A stretch of 64,000 nt of DNA from Arbacia lixula. Its lineage: Eukaryota > Echinodermata > Echinoidea > Arbacioida > Arbaciidae. A program made the position numbers and the translations under genes. The notes under the pieces were generated by a model, which searched no databases, was not told where the DNA came from, and saw only the letters and a list, made by a program, of their open reading frames with translations. The stretch covers positions 4,334,609-4,398,608 of the forward strand of contig OZ022583.1 of NCBI GenBank assembly GCA_963669155.1, given 5' to 3'. Shown in pieces: positions 11,591 through 23,947 of the stretch. Numbering within the stretch: position 1 is the first letter of the stretch; each line of letters opens with the position of its first letter.

Positions 11591-13050
11591 TGCTTGTCTT
11601 GCTTGATTTTTCCACAGCTTTTGATACTATTGATCACGATCCTTTGCTTGAACGCTTATCACTGAGATTTGGAATTTGTGGTGAAGCATTTAATTGGTTG
11701 CAGTCATACTTATCAGGAAGTACTCATAATGTAGTCATTGGAAATGATCGGTCTTCAGGACATGTACTCACCAAATGAGTACCGCAAGAATCTGTAAAAT
11801 TTGGTCCAGTCCTGCTTACATTATACACCTCTCCTCTAGAATCTTTGATTGTTAGATATAATATTTTCAAGATGCTTTATGCTGATGACACTCATGCAGT
11901 TGTATATTGCATTCTAACAGTCAAGACTTGTTAATGCTTCTTCTCAGATAGCAAACTATGTTCAAGCAATCAAAGAATGGTCTCACCAAAACTGACTCAA
12001 GTTTAAATTGCAGTAAGACGGAGTTCCTTCACGTTTCATCCCGGTTTGAAAATACGACCCCAGTTATTCACTTGGATCTAGCCGGAAAGCAAATTGAAGC
12101 TACCAAAACATGTAAAAACATTGGGGTAATTTGAGACAATAAACGTACTTTTGACAATTTCATCACCCAAAAATTTCCTTGTTAATGCTTCTTCTCAGAT
12201 AGCAAACTATGTTCAAGCAATCAAAGAATGGTCTCAACAAAAGTGACTCAAGTTGAATTGCAGTAAGATGGAGTTCCTTCACGTTTCATCCCGGTTTGAA
12301 AATACGACCCCAGTCATTCACTTGGATCTAACCGGAAAGCAAATTGAAGCTACCAAAACATGTAAAAACATTGGGGTAATTTGAGACAATAAGCGTACTT
12401 TTGACAATTTCATCACACAAAAATGTCGTTCAGCTTCGTTTCCACTCTACAAATTTGGTAAAATTCGTGATTTTATTGACAAGTACAATGGAGCGTTTGG
12501 TTCACGCATTCGTTATGTGTCATTTTGACTTCTGCAATAGTCTTCCTTTTCAATTAACACTTCACCAAATTCAAAGACGACAAATTATCCAAAATTCAGC
12601 AGCACGACTTGCTACACGTACGAGGAAACATGCTTCAATATCCCCTGTCTTACGCAATTTACTTTGGTTACCAGTCCAGTCTCGCGTTAAGTTCAAGATA
12701 TTGTTATTAACCTATGAATGTTTTCATGGATTAGCTCCTGCTTATCTAAATGACCTATTCACTGTATACAAACCAACACGAAATCTTCGATCATGTAAAA
12801 AGAATTTGTTTATTGTTCCTCCTATACTTACACGGTCATATGGTGAAATTTTATTTGCCCATGTTACTCCAGTTTTATGGAATAGCCTCCGTGACACTCT
12901 TAGAAACATTAACACCATAAGTCTGCCCTTAAAACACACTTATTCCACATGTCAAAGTGAATTAAGGAGCTCAGTAACATACTTTCCCTTTTCCTTTTTT
13001 TTTCTTAAAGCGCATACTTATGTATATGTGTTGTGCACTGCATAAAAATG
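11588..13050 (+). pseudogene. 5'-truncated LINE (reverse transcriptase) pseudogene
   Basis: Starts mid-RT with LLDFSTAFDTIDHDPLLERL, continues through a degraded PQG/GP block, the catalytic LYADDT motif (11875-11892) and AIKEWSQQ. It ends in a thumb/C-terminal block (QNSAARLATRTRKHA, LLWLPVQSRVKFKILLLTYE) open from 12401 to 13045. This is a CR1/L2-like non-LTR retrotransposon signature. Stop codons and frameshifts interrupt it, and a ~250-bp segment is tandemly duplicated. A poly(T)-(ATT)n tract follows the 3' end. Not functional. Confidence 0.85.
11927..12425 (+). repeat. ~251-bp tandem duplication inside the LINE relic
   Basis: Copies at 11927-12176 and 12178-12425 share nearly all bases from TTGTTAATGCTTCTTCTCAG onward. 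Both carry the same in-frame TGA after the ThrCysLysAsnIleGlyVal-like block, so the nonsense change probably preceded the duplication. Confidence 0.9.
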
Positions 13051-13053
13051 TTT

Positions 13054-13151
<98 letters not shown>

Positions 13152-13177
13152 CATTATTATTATTATTATTATTATTT
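13050..13177. repeat. poly(T)-(ATT)n microsatellite
   Basis: About 14 T residues followed by ~37 ATT units with two C interruptions, directly after the LINE relic's 3' end. It may have grown from the retrotransposon tail. Confidence 0.95.
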
Positions 13178-13179
13178 CC

Positions 13180-14280
13180 CGCGGCGGAAATGTTATAAAC
13201 TCGGTGTATATGGAGGTTTGTAAATCACAGGACGTTCCACGACTTAAACGCAACTGAGAAACAATGTGAAAAGTTAAGTAGGTTTGCATCATTGCTCAAA
13301 CCGTTTCCATGCATGTAAATGTACCACTAGACGTGCGGAACGAAACGAAGCAACGGATCACGGTATCGGTCAGTGAACTCTTAAATATTTCATCTTAATT
13401 TTTACAACAATCCACGTAAATTGCATATAAGTATCGAATTCAACAAAAATGCCTAAATTCCTACCGGTCAGCTTTAACGAGCAGCCCAAATTAATACATA
13501 AATACAAAACCCGCTCACGTTAAAGATACATATTTATACATGTGTTGTTTCGTTAAGACTGGAATTAGCAAATAAAAAGAAGTAGAAAGAGAAGAGGAAG
13601 TGAGAAAGTGACACAGAGAAAAGGAAAACTAAATCGAAAGAGAGAGAGAGAGAGAGAGAGAGAGAAGACGGCGGGAGATGCTTACAGAGAGTAAAAGAGA
13701 AGATAGAGAGATCGAGGAATGGTAAAAAAGAGAGAAGAAAGAGACACAGGGAAGAGAGAGTAAGGGTGAGTAAGAGAGACATAGAGATCACAGTGAGTGA
13801 GTGATAGAAAAGAGACAGGAAGGTATAGACAGAGTGAGACGTACGGAAAGAGATAGAGAAAGAAACAAAAACGCCAGTATTCCACTTCTTTTATATTGTG
13901 CCGTGCCGGTCGATGTGATATGATCGGGTCCTTAGCCAGTTGCAAAGTCAGATTGAACGATTGATTGGATTGTTACGTCTGCAGTGGGAGAAGGCACTTG
14001 TACATAAATTGTGAAAGTACGAGTTGCTCCATCAATTTGACGTGTAAAACAAGTTACAAGTTAACAACCACTCTAACCATAAACTCTTAACAAACAGCAG
14101 CTCCGTCGGCTCGGCCCATGTCCACATGCATTCTCCGCTCCGCTCCCCCGATGGGGGTGGAGTTAAAATACGTCAACTACATTTTGTGAGCGGCGTCGTA
14201 CATGAGTTTATACATCTCCTGCGTGTATTACATCGTGATCACCCTGTGCTCGGCCACATGCCGGACCATGTGATTCCATA
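13180..14280. other. 3' flank of the CXorf65-like gene
   Basis: Purine-rich GA tracts at 13560-13870 produce long Ser/Leu-type minus-strand frames without other coding character. No gene other than possible 3'UTR of the CXorf65-like gene near 14000-14288. Confidence 0.5.
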
Positions 14281-14288
14281 AAACGTGA

Positions 14289-17244
14289 TCATCTCTTTCC
14301 TTTGCCCGATGTGTTCCTGGGTGACTTGCCGAGGCTGAGATTGGACTTGGTCTTGCTCAGCTTCTTCCGCACGTTGGTCCAGGAGTCCTTGTTGTTCTTG
14401 GACACCAGCTGAGGCCGTGAGAGGTCCTTCAGTCGATCTGCATAGAATGAAACATGAACGGGGGTGAAATCAATGTTATTTAAAGATAGAAGGATAAAAG
14501 CGGTAAAAAATTGGCCCCTATTCTGAACAGAGGCTTAATTACGCAAACAGTATTCTTAACCTAGACTAACTGTATGGGACGCCGAATAAAACGCAACAAC
14601 GTATAATTGAAATCACTCACGGTTGTGATTCTGTGACGAATATTAATGATTGTGTGAGACAGCAGATGATTTATGTCTAACTTTTACATTATTTTAAAAC
14701 AGGATTTGCACTATATACCTGCGTAGTCTGATCAATATAATATATGTCCGTTATGTGTGTCACGGCGTTACGGTAGGTATTAATTAATTGGTCATAAGTT
14801 GTAAATTTGAGTGTTTTTTTGCAAAACTGTTTGTTGTAAAGCATATAAAAGAATCATATTAAAAGATGGTTCTACAGCTTTGCACGTTTTTAATTTTTGG
14901 TGCTTGAAATATCAACATTTGTCAAAAATTGTCACAACGTTATCATGTCATTACCAAACGTCAAAATATCGTTTTTACTTACTTAATAGCTCCGGACAAA
15001 CTTCTTCTGGGTTACTGAGAAGAAGCGAATACTTGGTTGGATCCGTGTTCGTCGCTCCTTCTGCAAAAGTGACGATTATCATAATCTTTTAATTAGAGTG
15101 TGAGATAAATAGTTCATGGTCTCGTGTTATTGTATTTAGTTGGTTGATTGAATATAGCACTAAGCCTTTACTGCGTTGCCACTTTGTACAAAAAGTGGAA
15201 TATGATTTGCGGCTAAAAACAGCAAAAATAAATGATATGTCGCTCGTTCTCAAATATCTCCTCATCTTGTTATTCAGCTTCCGTTTGGTTGAAATAGCCA
15301 TTCACCCTTTTTGAATGGGCGCCCTCTACAGTGTATAGGACATCTTGCATGTAATTCTGTAGTGAAACTCTTAGTGTGCCACTGATTAACTTTCCCAAAG
15401 TCAAACACAAGAAATCCACGGGGCAGCAGTTTGTCTGGCAAGCAAAGGGTTAAGTGGACTTTCATGTCTGCGGGCACATACGGGCTATGAAAACACGATT
15501 TTGTTAGCTGAGAAATGTTGACATGGTTAAACATTTACATTCTCCAGGTAGGATGAAGAATACCACACAGTCAGTCTGTAAGTCTGAAAGAATGGGTCTT
15601 AAATTGCAAAGACTAGCTTCAATATGATTCTCTAGTCGAATGAGACACAACTGGCAAGTCATGAAGGTATAGTCTCGTCGTATAAACACAGTCACGTCTG
15701 TATAGGCCTACTCACTCTCGACTTTGATCAGCCAGTAGGTGTGCCGCACTTCTAGGAAGCTGTTGGCGTACGTCTGCAGATTGTCCGCACAGTGAAGGTT
15801 CTTCACATTGCCCGCCCCGTCGGACAAATCGAGGGTGGCTGCACAACAGAAATGAAAAGAATTAATCCCTCAATATACATGTATAGGATAAACTAGCCGA
15901 AATGTCATTATCTCCCAAGAAGTCATGACTTATGACCCCGGCCCAAATAAAGATTCACTTCGATCCCGGTAATTCAAAGGAGTGACAGCAGAATTAAAGA
16001 ACACGTTAAAGACAAAAATACATGCAGCTCTTTGACTCACTTGTCATGCGTGAGAAATTGAGAAAAATGTGAATTATCTTAAAAACTTGTCACGTCGTTT
16101 GTAAGTGTACGGGTTTGCTAGCATGCCAGATTATAAACACAAACTCGTTTCCACCTGTAAAAGAAGAACAGAAACCTTCACCGTTCACGTGCACTGATTG
16201 ATAACCGTTGCTAGGTCGGGCGTTCTGTAGTTGTCTCGAGTTACCAATCGGAAATGGATGCATGGGAGTTTAAAAACGGTTCGCCAGTTTGTGTGGCTTT
16301 GATGAAACCAAGGATGCTCAAAGAAATGGATATCCGTCCCCTTTGAACAAGGCTTGAATCCGCCACTCAATATTCATGACTGACAGCTGCTCTTAACAAT
16401 ATGATGCACACGCGATCGCGTCATGTCCACCTGTATTTTATAATAGGTCATGCATTTTCCTAAACAGGAATACATCTCAGCTTTCGCTGATGAACTCTCC
16501 ATTTGGTCACGAAGTGCTTGTGTAAATACAACAAAAAAGTAAGTACCCCCTAAGCAAAATAGTATAACTTTTGATCGAAATTTGAATTAAGTGATCATTC
16601 CATCTTCATTTCCACTTGAAAAATTACGAAGATACACCAACACCTACCAGATCAACAAACGACAAAACTTAATAATTTTACCCAGAAATATGTGTTCTTT
16701 CGTTTTATGCATCTTTTATGATTCATCATGAAGAGTCCCCGAACGATAAATTTGAGGTTTTCACATTGGCAACACCTACCTCCGTCATCTGACAGGTGGC
16801 ACTGCTTCCTAATGCATTCCAGTAGGTTGAGGCTCGTGCAGTAGGGATTGAATATCCGCTGCTGGTTGTCTGTATGAAGAAGACAGAACCACACCGAGTT
16901 TAATATCATGGCGAAGAACAATGTTGATCATAGCACTGTCTAAATCAAGAGAAAGTAGGTCTACATGGCAAAGTATAGTCACGCTTGTCTCATTACCCTT
17001 CCTGTGACAGAAAATATGCCACCCCCCCCCCCTCTCTCTCTCCATTCCCCGCCCCCTCTCTGATTTGATTTGATTTGATTTGATTTATTTTTCCATAACA
17101 ATCTTCAACAATGATATACAATTGAATACAAGGAATTAACAAGGTATAAACAAATATATATCAGGACAGTTCATCTTGAACTGGCAAACAAAATGAATTG
17201 TACAATTTATTATGGAGGGAAACCTAAAAACAAGCAAGCATAGC

Positions 17245-17292
<48 letters not shown>

Positions 17293-19698
17293 CACCCCCC
17301 CCCCCACCCTTTCTCTCTCCTACTCCCTTTCAGTCTCTTGATCTCCCATTTCATCCTCACCATCCCCCTTTCCTAGTTTGCATGCACAAACTCGTGTTGG
17401 ACAGTCAGTCGTTGTACGAGTCAGAATCAACAAGTCTGAAACTGCTCAGACTTGTTTTAACTCTTTGTGTGCCACATGTCCATATTGTCACGATTTTATA
17501 TATAAAGAGAAAGGGTGTAGAGGCATAAAATTGTAAACTGTATCGAGACGCGTCTGGCTGGTTAAGGGGTAATTTGCCATTTGGTCCGATCCCAGTTGGT
17601 CCACTCGCCATTTCGTCTACCATCAAATGCTGATATGTACATGTATGGGTTAGGGTAGGGAGTCTGGATTACAGTTAACGGTTAAGGTTATGGTGTACAT
17701 TAGAGTTGTTGATAAGTTAACCCAGTATTTTAATCTAAAACAGTATTTTTAAGGGGTTCCTTGTAGACGAAATGGTGAGTGGACCATCTGGGCTTGGACC
17801 AAATGGCAATAAACCGGTTAAGGCGCTATAGTCTTATATCATACAGACACTTTTTTTTAGAAACTACCTCAATTGAGTATGGATGTGTAGACTACGCTTC
17901 TCCTCCCTATAGCCCCTTCCCCGCCCTTCGTAACTTTCTTCCTTCCTTCTCTGTCACTCTGTAATGCGGGGTATTTACCATTCTACTTCGCCCTTTCTCA
18001 TACCCTTACGCCATCGTTATAATGCCGTTACAGTTTGAACAATGGCATGAATTTAGAATCGTACTGCTAACAAATACGCTTTCCCACGGTCTTTTTAACA
18101 TTTGTGGTAGCTTATCGACCATATTCTACACATCGGCTGTAATCACGGACAATCAACTCGATGAGTACATTTGAATCATTTGAATGTGGAGAAAAATAAG
18201 TACCTCAGCTTGATGAAAGTCTGAAGGAAATCAGACATATAAACATATGTGACAAAAAAGTCATAATCTATTTGTAATGGTTTGTACGTTCAGAAAAATT
18301 CTTCAAATTCACAATGGTAAGCATAACATCATTATCAACATGAACACAGTGTATGGGCAAAATGTTTTTGTATGAATTTTTGCTTTTATGCATAAATGCT
18401 TTTTTTCAGGACCCTCTAAGATGAAACATACACATGAAAAACGTATTTTTCAAGAAATAGCATGTATATGGATACAACTTCTAACCAGAGTACGTTCACT
18501 TATATAAAGTACGTTTGGCTTTACTGAATCGTATGCAGTATATCAAAATTGTTAATTAGGTGGTCTGTCGTACACCGACAGATCACCTTCTAATATTGTT
18601 GTAATGCTCTATATAAGGCGATTAATAAAACGCTATATAAATCATGATTCCATTTGAGTGTGTTTATAAAATACAGTGAGCCGCTAAATGGCATGGCGAA
18701 TAGATACTCATTAATGGTACAGCCCCATAATTTATCATTGCAAACTGCAAAAGGATGTTTTAGCATAGTTAGTCCGTCGCTCTCTTGTCCTGCCTGTCTC
18801 TTCCCCTTCTCTTTACAAACGTTGCCCTGCCCAGCCATCGTACTCAATATTCAAAATGCCCGTAAACAATACCAGCAGCCAAAGTGAGTGACAAATTTCC
18901 AAACAAAAGAGGTAGATTTAGACAAAATGAGACTTTATTGCGACAAACGAATGTGAAATTCGTTTTTAGTGGATAATTTTACATAGATTAGTGGGAACTT
19001 ATTTTTCTAATTTAGTAACCCTTTAACTGGATAACCTTGTCCTTTGTACCTGGAACAACGCTATCATAGATTCGCCTTTAAAACTTTCTTTTTATCCGAT
19101 TTATGTATTCCCTACATTATTTAAATACGAAGTCACATTTCAGAAAATTTACCTTTAAGGTCCTTCTTCATGCAAAATGTTGCATTATTTGTGCAATAGG
19201 GATAACCCACCTTTTACATTATCCAATTGGGTTGGATTTCAGTGCGATCTCAAGACTCATACACGTACATGACGTAGCTAGCCGCCATTATGTCATTGAA
19301 CCACGCAAGGCAAGACACTCGAACTGTTTACTCGAAAGATTGACTTGATTAAAATGTGTTGCTGATAACATATGGGATACATCTGAACCCCTAAATAATT
19401 AGCATGGGAGCTCGCTTCGGTTACCATAGTTACGCTGTAGTGTTATGTAGACACTATCGAACACGTGATTGTGTTAATGCCCAAAGGCTAAGTCTGTCCG
19501 ACGTATTGATGAAATGGCCAGGAGGAAAGTCATTCTTTATTAATGATGGAAGTAAACATCAATCTACTACCCTATTCCACCTCTTAATTAAATCATATTA
19601 TCTTGGTTGTGAAGTACTTGGCACCTAAAACGCTTGGTGAGATAAAAGAGGAGGTCAAGAGGTATATGTGTTATCATTGGTTGCTACGCAACCTAGAT

Positions 19699-19741
<43 letters not shown>

Positions 19742-19892
19742 CATTTAGACGTCGGACCATGGTCAGATGGTCGGACAGACTTCAGCCGTCGGGCATTCAC
19801 GTGTTCGACGGTGTCTACAAAACTATGGTAACCGAACAGAGCTCCCATGCTAATTATTCAGGGGTAGTCACACACACGCTCTCTTCTCCCCC

Positions 19893-19938
<46 letters not shown>

Positions 19939-21572
19939 TCATATTTCTCTCATAATGTTTACATTTACATTTTCGCCGCCATCGCAACTCATATATATAT
20001 AAACACAAACAAATCAATAGTGACACAGGAGAAGAAAAGTCTTCAAATATTATATATATATATATATATATGAGGTTGCGATGGTGCTGAAAAGCAAATG
20101 CAAGTGTAAATATTGTGAGAGATATATGGACTGAGAGAGAGCTCGAATCACTAACAACTTGTCAATATAGACATTGAAGCAACTGGTAATAGTTGCCCAA
20201 TTCATGCTGTACACATGTAGATATAATCTCAGGTGCTTGTATCAAAGAGCCTTACGATGTTAGATTCCTCCTTTATATTCATAGTATACATGTATTACCA
20301 TTTTGTCGTGACACGCGTTGAGTTTCTCTGTTATACATTTCTTATAGTCTATCTTTATTATCGATATCCTTCTATTCTTAAACATCACTTTATAAGGATT
20401 GATTGAATAATTTACTCCGACAAGTCAGATTTGTCGATTGACACTTTACTATTTAGTCAGCTCAGGCAAGTTAATATTTAACTTGATGAATTAGTGCTAC
20501 AATTTGTTGACGTGTTGAATATTTATGATTTGAATGGCTGTTTTAATTTCCTCTCTTTATCATGTTTAAATACCAATTCTGTTATTCTATGTAGATGATG
20601 TCGTAGTTTTTTTTTTTTTTTTTTTTTTTTTAACGGGACTTTTTTTTTTCTTCAAAATATTCATACTCGATAATTATGCTCACGATCTTTATTTGAAATT
20701 TCTGATTGGCAGCACTAGAGAATGGGTACCTGGATAGAGATCTACATGGGTATTTTCCTTAATTGATTCGATGCGAGGGCATCTGTTATTCAGACCTGTT
20801 ACTTGATATTAGCATTTTGCATTGAAATCCTCACGCGACTCAGCGGGTACCAGGTAACGCTGTAGTCTTTGAGCAGCTATACGTACGCGTGTATTCATTC
20901 GATTCGATTTTCAATACAGTTTAGCTTGGCTATGTATTATGTATCGAGACCAACTCATTCGTTCAACATACCAGTTAGCTGTTATGCTTGATGTGACATT
21001 ATAAGATTAATGTAAATCAATAACTACGTTCACAAATTGTCACATCCGTCTTTGAAAGATGAATGTTATTGCTCTTTACCATGATAAGAAATACCAACAT
21101 GTAAGAAAAGCACAGATGTTATTGATAGAGCAGGCACTGGTCAAAACGAATAACCATGTCTATGTGCAGACATTCAAAGTTGGTACAGGCCTCTACCTCT
21201 TCCAGTGTGTTAAACAACCTATATCAATGAAAACAGCATTATACAAGGACGTATTATAAGTACTTCATACTGAATAGAAGTGAACATTTCACCAACGATC
21301 GAGGTTCAATAGTTTTACAAGGAAAACTGAAAGGAAATTACAAATTCAGTAAAAGAGAATGTAGATACATGTACAGAAACATATATGACTCAAACTACTG
21401 ATTGACATGACATAGCATCCTATAGACTAAACGTTGAGTAAATATCACACCGATTCTGCATATTGAGACTGATTCTGCACAAAGCAACCTTGTAAGATGA
21501 AATTGGAATCGAATATTAATATGTGAATTGAATAAATTGCTTACCTCCGTATTTCACTGTTATGAACACCAT
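14289..21572 (-). CDS. CXorf65-like protein, five coding exons (155 aa)
   Basis: Exons in transcription order: 21572-21545, 16869-16780, 15838-15716, 15060-14983, 14437-14289 (TGA). All junctions are GT/AG and phase-consistent. The protein begins MVFITVKYGDNQQRIFNPYC. It then shows LNLLECIRKQC, a TLDLSDGAGNVKNL block, YANSFLEVRHTYWLIKVEKG and LLLSNPEEVCPELLNRLKDL, and ends in a Lys/Ser-rich tail. Human CXorf65 (183 aa, from memory) has the same order: GDNQQ, LLxxIRR, IDLCDETG, a YASKFL..RNTYYVCKVE block and PLLKNPEPW. It is a conserved animal family of unknown function; the N-terminal half may fold like a small ubiquitin-like or Doublecortin-like domain, which is my inference. Intron 1 is 4.7 kb and holds MITEs and hairpins. 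The 28-nt first coding exon is the least certain part, although its phase and MVFI..GDNQQ fit are convincing. Confidence 0.85.
16310..16520. repeat. dispersed ~210-bp repeat, copy 1
   Basis: Shares long stretches with 26205-26400 in the same orientation, for example AATATTCATGACT, ACAATATGA and TTTCAGCTTTCGCTG. There is no coding content. It is probably part of an uncharacterised transposon. Confidence 0.75.
16530..16580. mobile_element. solo end of foldback family B
   Basis: AAAGTAAGTACCCCCTAAGCAAAATA followed by a TATAACTTTTGATC-like stretch matches both outer ends of the foldback element at 39845-40600. No partner arm is seen here. Confidence 0.6.
17061..17290. repeat. (TTTGA)n and (CT)n microsatellites
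   Basis: Six TTTGA/TGATT units at 17061-17087 and a (CT)n tract at about 17250-17290 flank AT-rich DNA in intron 1 of the CXorf65-like gene. Confidence 0.85.
17568..17815. mobile_element. 248-bp MITE with 8-bp TSD and telomere-like core
   Basis: A perfect 8-bp direct repeat GGTTAAGG (17560-17567 and 17816-17823) flanks inverted ends. The left end is GGTAATTTGCCATTTGGTCC and the right end, reverse complemented, is GGTTTATTGCCATTTGGTCC. The inverted similarity extends about 55 bp, to CATTTCGTCTAC. The core contains GGGTTAGGGTAGGG and further GGTTAAGG/GGTTATGG words. An 8-bp TSD fits the hAT, P or Merlin superfamilies. There is no coding capacity. It sits in intron 1 of the CXorf65-like gene. 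Confidence 0.9.
18921..19025. mobile_element. MITE family A end fragment
   Basis: A single right-hand terminus ending AGTAACCCTTTAA, matching the arms of 4535-5101 and 23377-23947. The other arm is absent, so this is a truncated copy. Confidence 0.8.
19938..20135. repeat. ~200-bp foldback with (TA)n loop
   Basis: The arm at 19940-20003 (ATAATGTTTACATTTACATTT, then CGCCATCGCAACTCATATAT) is repeated inverted at 20068-20135. A (TA)n tract lies beside the loop. The (CT)n and poly(C) tracts at 19890-19934 adjoin it. Likely a MITE or hairpin relic. Confidence 0.7.
20608..20651. repeat. poly(T) tracts
   Basis: A run of 24 T followed by AACGGGACT and a second T run. It could be a reverse-oriented retroposon tail, but no retroposon body was recognised. 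Confidence 0.7.
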
Positions 21573-23376
21573 AGTTGGCAATATTGAGCAAGTAATAACA
21601 AGTTCAAAATGAGCGGAATGTAGCTACCAGTGGCTTGAGCTAGAGATAAGTCAAACCGGAGTTCGCTCACTTAAAACAACAGTCATAATCTCCCCGATAG
21701 AGTTTGGATTCCGATTAACAATCACGCATCACGATTGTAAAGTCATCTTCTTACAAAAACAGACACACCCGTCACACGTGTATTCCAAGTTCAGCAGGAA
21801 TGGGGCCAATGCTTCAAAGAAAATTAGCGAAATTCAATCGTAATACCACTTGGTCATTAGCCCGCAGTTACTAGTGTCTACTCTGGACAGCGTCGCAAAA
21901 TAAACGAGATGAGAAGTTAGGTTCCATCCCGTTCAAATTGATGAGAGCATGTAATAATATGCATTTGCTGAGTGGCTAAGTTTAAGAAGACAAAACAAAT
22001 TGAAAACATGAGTGGCAAGTCGGTTCCTCCCTTCTCATAATCAGAGATGCGACATTTGATGAGGGCCTTATCCAAAATGATTTCTTCACGAAATCAATCC
22101 AGGTGCTCACACGAACACACCGGTGTGCGCGCGATTGCCCACGGGGGCTGCTTATAGGACCAAAGAAGCCACTGACTCCCGCACGATCCTCGGAGGAAGC
22201 GATACCGTTAAAATCCTAAAACCTGAAGTGATCAATACCGATCCAAAGGTCGAAATCTAGCTGCGTCCAATCTCTTACTATAGCAGTAGTGCGGACTAGG
22301 CAAGGCAGTCTGGAATATCAGTGGTGAGAGAGAGAATATCGTACAGATGTCGTCGAATTATGTTATATCTATATCTCCGCCCCGCTCTGAAATTGGAGAG
22401 TGACCGGTACGGTACGGTATCCAGGATTGTGATATCGCCCCAGTAACCTTTCCGTATTGTTCTCCTCCCCTCTCTCACACATACCCGCCCTATTGAACGA
22501 GACAAGAGGCGAGTGTTTTGTTCTTTGTATCGTTTTGGGGGCTAAAATTTAAGCTCCGTGTAAACTGGAAATCAAACCGGGCTGGCGTGGGATCGATACG
22601 ATCGAACAATTGTCTTCCCCTCTCGCTCCCACTTGTAGACAAACTATAAAAACAAGCACCATTACAATACAGCTCTACGCTAAAAATCATTTAGGCTCTC
22701 GAGGTAATGTTTTTTGTCTTTCTTCATCGCACAGAGCCAGATATGGGGAGAGCGCTTCATAGCGCGCGTACGAAAAACCAAGCGCTCATCCTAAACGACT
22801 CGATGTGTAAGAAACTCACCAAAATGAAGATGTACGTCAGATGGTTGTAAACAAGATACACTAACAAGAATAATTACATTCAAAAAGTTCACAGTGCTAT
22901 GCAGGTCTTGGGCTGGCAGGAACTGGAGAAAGGCGATTAGAGGAAAACAACAATGGGGCTTGGCGATGTAGGCGACATCGACTGCGATGACGGTGGATGA
23001 GGAGGAAGGTGAACATTAGATGAAGGAGGCAGTACTTAGAGTCACCCTCCCCCCTCCCCCGTATAATACTGACATATTATTTCTCTTTTTATTCGAGCTT
23101 TTCCACACCCTAGAAATCCATATGCAATATTCCCACTTCTACATATACCAAGTGACTGAGTGAAGAACTACTATTAATAAAGAAACACAGTTTAATTCTA
23201 AAAACCCGTTGTGCCCCCCCCCCCCCCCAGCCTCCCCCGGCTCCGGCGCCCTTGATCGTACGGTCTGGTAACAAATAATCATTACGTACATGTACTTTCT
23301 GCGCATGATGTTGAATGAATGCAATGGGCATGTCTGCTATAGTTGGTGGTAATATGTACACCTGGCGCACACAAAG
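21573..23376. other. upstream region of the CXorf65-like gene
   Basis: No second gene seen. GC rises at 22100-22800. A poly(C) run lies at 23215-23228. The transcription start of the CXorf65-like gene should lie just above 21572, but no TATA or CCAAT element clearly marks it. Confidence 0.4.
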
Positions 23377-23947
23377 TTAAAGGGTTACTAAATTAGAAAA
23401 ATAAGTTATTTTTAATCTATGTGAAATTATCCACTAACAACGAATTTCACATTCGTTTGCCGCAATAATGTCATTTTGACGAAAATTTGAAAAAAAAAAC
23501 GCACGCCCCAGTGACGTATGAGAAGTCAAAATGCTATAAATGCCAACGGCGTGAATAAAATATTTTATTCACGTCGTTCAAACAATACGTCAATGTGAAC
23601 CCCAAATTAGCTTGTCCGAGGTTTGTCCGAGTAGCAACAACTAATAGATTCAAAGTGCATTACAACCATTGAATCTGAATGACAAGATACAGGTGAATGC
23701 AATAAGGCGTTACTACGCAGTTAGGGGGAAAGTTGTGAATACATTACGATAATGGTCTATTGTTGACTTCCCTTCAATCTATGGCATTTTGACTTATCTG
23801 ATGTCACTGGAGGCGTGCTGTTTTTTTTCTTCAAATTTTCGTCAAAATGAGACTTTATTGCGGCAAACAAATGTGAAAGTCGTTTTTAGTGGATAATTTT
23901 ACATAGATTAGTGGGAACTTATTTTTCTTATTTAGTAACCCTTTCAA
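23377..23947. mobile_element. MITE family A (copy 2, full length)
   Basis: 571 bp. The left end is TTAAAGGGTTACTAAATTAG and the right end is AGTAACCCTTTCAA, a TTAA with one change. Long inverted arms contain TGCCGCAATAATGTC and ATTTTACATAGATTAGTGGG. The core (23576-23770) is the reverse complement of the core of the 4535-5101 copy, showing one family inserted in opposite orientations. Confidence 0.85.
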
